A DNA stretch of 64,000 nt. It comes from an uncultured Sutterella sp. (GTDB taxonomy: Bacteria > Pseudomonadota > Gammaproteobacteria > Burkholderiales > Burkholderiaceae_F). This document shows positions 61,948 to 64,000 of this stretch, piece after piece (the first letter of the stretch is position 1; every line of letters begins with the position of its first letter). The notes beneath the pieces were generated by a model. The model was given only the letters and a program-made list of their open reading frames with translations, was not told the DNA's origin and did not search any database. The stretch covers positions 49,525 through 113,524 of the forward strand of contig CATVXH010000004.1 in assembly GCA_958347955.1 (NCBI GenBank). Reading direction: 5' to 3'. Position numbers and translations under genes: made by a program.

Positions 61948-62118
61948 TTTTAATGATATGGTTGATTCTTGTATACAAGAAAGGTTGGACATAACTTTCT
62001 GATGATACTCGATGTTCTTTGGCATCTCAAACTCTGGTTAATCGTCATCCTCCTACAATGTCGCCAAAGAGGTTGATTCTAATTAGATCTGCAAAAAGGC
62101 ATTGCGGTAAGCTTCTTT

Positions 62119-62517
62119 TCAAAACGAAATACCGATCCTACGTTGTGTTAATGTTTTTACTTGTGGGTAGTCTCTAACTACCCTTAAAGCATCTTTGAAT
62201 GGTATGCAAAGAGTAATTTTTGACTTAAGGAACGCATTGACGAGGACTTCTACAACTAACTCAAGGTGATCAAGACAATCAATGATCACTTTAACTTTAT
62301 TTCTATTTTCTTGTAGCTTATCAGGAATTTGATTAGGTCTTAAGGCAACTAAAAACTCTCTTTTCTCGTCCTTATCAGAAACATCTAGCTCAAAAAATGG
62401 ATGTTCTTGATCTTCAAAGATGAATAGTGCGTGGCTGAATCCAGGCTCATAGTCTATGAGTGTGACTGAAGCGCATTTGCCCTTTTTTCGAATAGGTATT
62501 AAAGCAGAATTAATCAT
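62119..62517 (-). CDS. Hypothetical protein
   Basis: 132 residues, mixed alpha/beta, no signal peptide or membrane segment. It starts MINSALIPIRKKGKCASVTL and ends LTQRRIGISF. AT-rich codon use. No family recognised. The spacing to the lipoprotein gene (170 bases) does not show an operon. Confidence 0.5.
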   Translation of the reverse strand: MINSALIPIRKKGKCASVTLIDYEPGFSHALFIFEDQEHPFFELDVSDKDEKREFLVALRPNQIPDKLQENRNKVKVIIDCLDHLELVVEVLVNAFLKSKITLCIPFKDALRVVRDYPQVKTLTQRRIGISF

Positions 62518-62740
62518 TTTATTTTGAAAAAAGAAAAATAACTGCTAATTAAATTTGCTTGTGGCATAGTTACAACGTTAAGAATTCTCTGTAAATTTTC
62601 ACTCCTGAAAGTGTGTTGTTGTTTGTGTAAATTCTGTTTTTGCAATTTTTGAGATGATGCGTTTAATTTCATCATTTCGCAGCTGTCCGACTATGATGCA
62701 AGAGAATAGCTGTTTAAGTTAGTTTTGATTTATGAGTAAA

Positions 62741-62783
62741 TCCAATACGTTGTTTTCTCCCAAGAGCTTAACAAGTATTGGAT
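62741..62783 (-). repeat. Long inverted repeat (hairpin) next to a 28-codon ORF
   Basis: TCCAATACGTTGTT pairs with AACAAGTATTGGA, 13 pairs with one bulged G, around a 16-base loop. It begins at the stop codon of the small reverse ORF. No T-run follows, so it is not a standard terminator. Confidence 0.6.
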
Positions 62784-62870
62784 TCACGGAGAAAGGTTCC
62801 CAGTAGTGCAAAGCCGGCGGGTTCTCTCGCTACGTGTCAGGCATTTCAGTTTTTCTAGTTTTTCACTCAT
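62784..62870 (-). CDS. Short ORF (28 codons) with strong ribosome-binding site
   Basis: ATG 62870 follows AAGGAG at nine bases and encodes MSEKLEKLKCLTRSERTRRL then CTTGNLSP. It is basic and lacks a family. Its stop touches the inverted repeat at 62741-62783. It could be a leader peptide, a small regulatory protein or chance. Confidence 0.35.
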   Translation of the reverse strand: MSEKLEKLKCLTRSERTRRLCTTGNLSP

Positions 62871-62905
62871 AGGTGTCAGCTCCTTTCTGAATAATGAGCA
62901 AAACA

Positions 62906-62937
62906 AAAACGACCAACTTTTTGCGGTTGATCGTTTT
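62906..62937 (-). terminator. Terminator after the DUF3644 gene
   Basis: On the reverse strand AAAACGATCAAC pairs with GTTGGTCGTTTT (one mismatch) around eight bases and is followed by TGTTTTG. Confidence 0.7.
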
Positions 62938-62961
62938 TGAGACATGCGCTACTTATATCGG

Positions 62962-63939
62962 TTAACTTCTTAGATTATCTCTGTTTTCCTCACAATACTT
63001 TTCAACCTCTTTTAGCCATGTTTCATACCAATACCATGTTTTTGCTATTAGTACACCATAATTATATTTCGGACTTTTGGCATCGCAAGATTTCCATAGC
63101 TCGGTATGCTTATAGACGGAGAATCTATCATATCCTTTTTCTTGCATCAATGTAACAATTTCGCTTGGTAGATACTTTTTCTTCTCAGTTTCCTTCAAAA
63201 CAGCATATTTTTTTTCTATTCCCTCCGCCAGTGGAGAGTCGCTTTGAATAAATTCAACAACTTGATCTGCTTGTCCCCTCCGCTTCGCATTGATAGGGAC
63301 AAAGAGTACACGATATGCATAGCGTGAACTTAACAATGCTTTCTCCGAAAGAATATCTTCAAAAGCTACAACAAAATTTTTGACATTGGATGTAATATGA
63401 GGATTTTTATACAATGTGCCGTGTTGCTCCAGTGTTAAGGGAGAAAATTGAATGGCAAGGGATAGTTCTTTGCTGAGGTTGTATTTGTCTCCAAATAATT
63501 TACAAATATAAAAGTCGAAGTTCAATGCACACGCTTGCAGTTTTGCGCTTAAAAATTCGTCTATTCGATCGGTCATTTGATGTTCAATCTCATGCCGAAT
63601 ACCAATAAGAAAACGCAAATTTGCTACTGTGTCGCTATCCAGAGGACAGTCTTTATCGTTAAGACATCTTTCAAGTTCCCAATGCTTGTAAGCGCCATAT
63701 TTTGTTTTGTCATATACTTTCTTTTTACCAATATAACGATAATAGCGGTAGTCAATTCTATTATTTCTATAGTAAGCATGGAGCAAGTAAGTCCAACCAA
63801 TTACAGACAGCGTAATGAACGATTCTGCTTTGAATGTTACCTGCGGATTATTGTATAGCTGGACGGCAGCAAGCATTGCCTCACGGGCTTTTTTTAAAAG
63901 CTCTATTTTTACGGATTTTACTCGTCTGTTTCTGGGCAT
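62962..63939 (-). CDS. DUF3644 protein with HEPN-like R-x4-H motif
   Basis: 325 residues. The N-terminal helical part (EAMLAAVQLYNNPQVTFKAE, then SFITLSVIGWTYLLHAYY) fits my memory of DUF3644. A conserved-looking LRFLIGIRHEIEHQMTDRID carries Arg115-x4-His120, the catalytic pattern of HEPN ribonucleases, followed by FLSAKLQACALNFDFYI. The C-terminal third (SPLAEGIEKKYAVLKETEKK onward) may be a DNA- or partner-binding domain. DUF3644 genes occur in accessory regions. Start is the ATG at 63939; the upstream promoter is near the window edge. A defence or toxin role is inference. Confidence 0.7.
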   Translation of the reverse strand: MPRNRRVKSVKIELLKKAREAMLAAVQLYNNPQVTFKAESFITLSVIGWTYLLHAYYRNNRIDYRYYRYIGKKKVYDKTKYGAYKHWELERCLNDKDCPLDSDTVANLRFLIGIRHEIEHQMTDRIDEFLSAKLQACALNFDFYICKLFGDKYNLSKELSLAIQFSPLTLEQHGTLYKNPHITSNVKNFVVAFEDILSEKALLSSRYAYRVLFVPINAKRRGQADQVVEFIQSDSPLAEGIEKKYAVLKETEKKKYLPSEIVTLMQEKGYDRFSVYKHTELWKSCDAKSPKYNYGVLIAKTWYWYETWLKEVEKYCEENRDNLRS

Positions 63940-64000
63940 ATGGCACTGGAATAGGGTTGCAGAACAGGAATTTTGAATCTCTATAGAAACCTCATCAAAT

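Noticed and set aside
1..64000. CRISPR array
   Set aside because: No series of regularly spaced direct repeats was seen; the only short regular repeats are the IS21 terminal repeats.

Overview
The window reads as the chromosome of a Gram-negative betaproteobacterium of the order Burkholderiales, most likely family Sutterellaceae (Parasutterella- or Sutterella-like). This is inferred from a trimeric porin, the DUF2863 and DUF456 families, complete RecBCD, the proteobacterial fatty-acid cluster, the lepA-lepB-rnc-era-recO-acpS block, type II asparaginase and rubrerythrin, at a moderate GC content near 48% by eye. No 16S gene is present, so the genus is an inference.

Layout. 1-3.9 kb: start of a porin under a probable Fur box, an amidohydrolase, dnaB and a DUF456 membrane protein. 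3.9-14.2 kb: a reverse-strand DNA-repair operon, WYL regulator-recC-recB-Pnkp-like phosphatase-recD. 14.4-18.3 kb: ZIP metal transporter, VOC protein, PhoH/PIN ATPase, peroxiredoxin, CrcB-like fluoride channel. 18.4-21.2 kb: clpB behind a near-consensus sigma-32 promoter. 21.2-24.6 kb: a lysine riboswitch with its own terminator in front of an APC amino-acid permease and a YtcJ-like amidohydrolase. 24.7-30.2 kb: a doubly broken cupin gene, a DUF2863 gene and rne with a long leader. 30-34 kb: rluC, a Gph-like phosphatase, a tetrapyrrole-methylase-family methyltransferase, maf, yceD and rpmF. 34.3-35.6 kb: two reverse genes (haloacetate-dehalogenase-like hydrolase, small secreted protein) where plsX usually lies. 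35.7-40.7 kb: fabH-fabD-fabG-acpP-fabF and a dCMP deaminase. 40.8-43.5 kb: an autotransporter with a run of nine G just upstream. 43.9-50.4 kb: lepA-lepB-rnc-era-recO-acpS-nagZ, without the usual pdxJ. 50.5-57.9 kb: tRNA-Gly, gluQ, asparaginase, tRNA-Arg, rubrerythrin, a copper chaperone and copper ATPase pair with two MerR-type operators, and a YddG-like exporter.

From about 57.9 kb to the end the DNA becomes AT-rich and accessory. It holds a lipoprotein gene cut by a complete IS21-family element (multiple terminal repeats, istA, frameshifted istB), an IS3-family transposase tail on the far side, an orphan lipoprotein, an unrecognised small gene, a 28-codon ORF beside a strong hairpin, and a DUF3644 protein with a HEPN-like R-x4-H motif.

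How the genes work together. Four coherent systems can be read: double-strand-break repair (RecBCD plus an end-cleaning phosphatase under a WYL regulator), lysine-responsive amino-acid uptake, copper homeostasis through two matched MerR-type promoters, and lipid synthesis. No CRISPR array and no complete multi-gene defence system was found. The strongest candidates for something under-described are the WYL-recC-recB-phosphatase-recD operon, the lysine-riboswitch transporter/amidohydrolase pair, and the DUF3644 gene at the edge of the accessory region.
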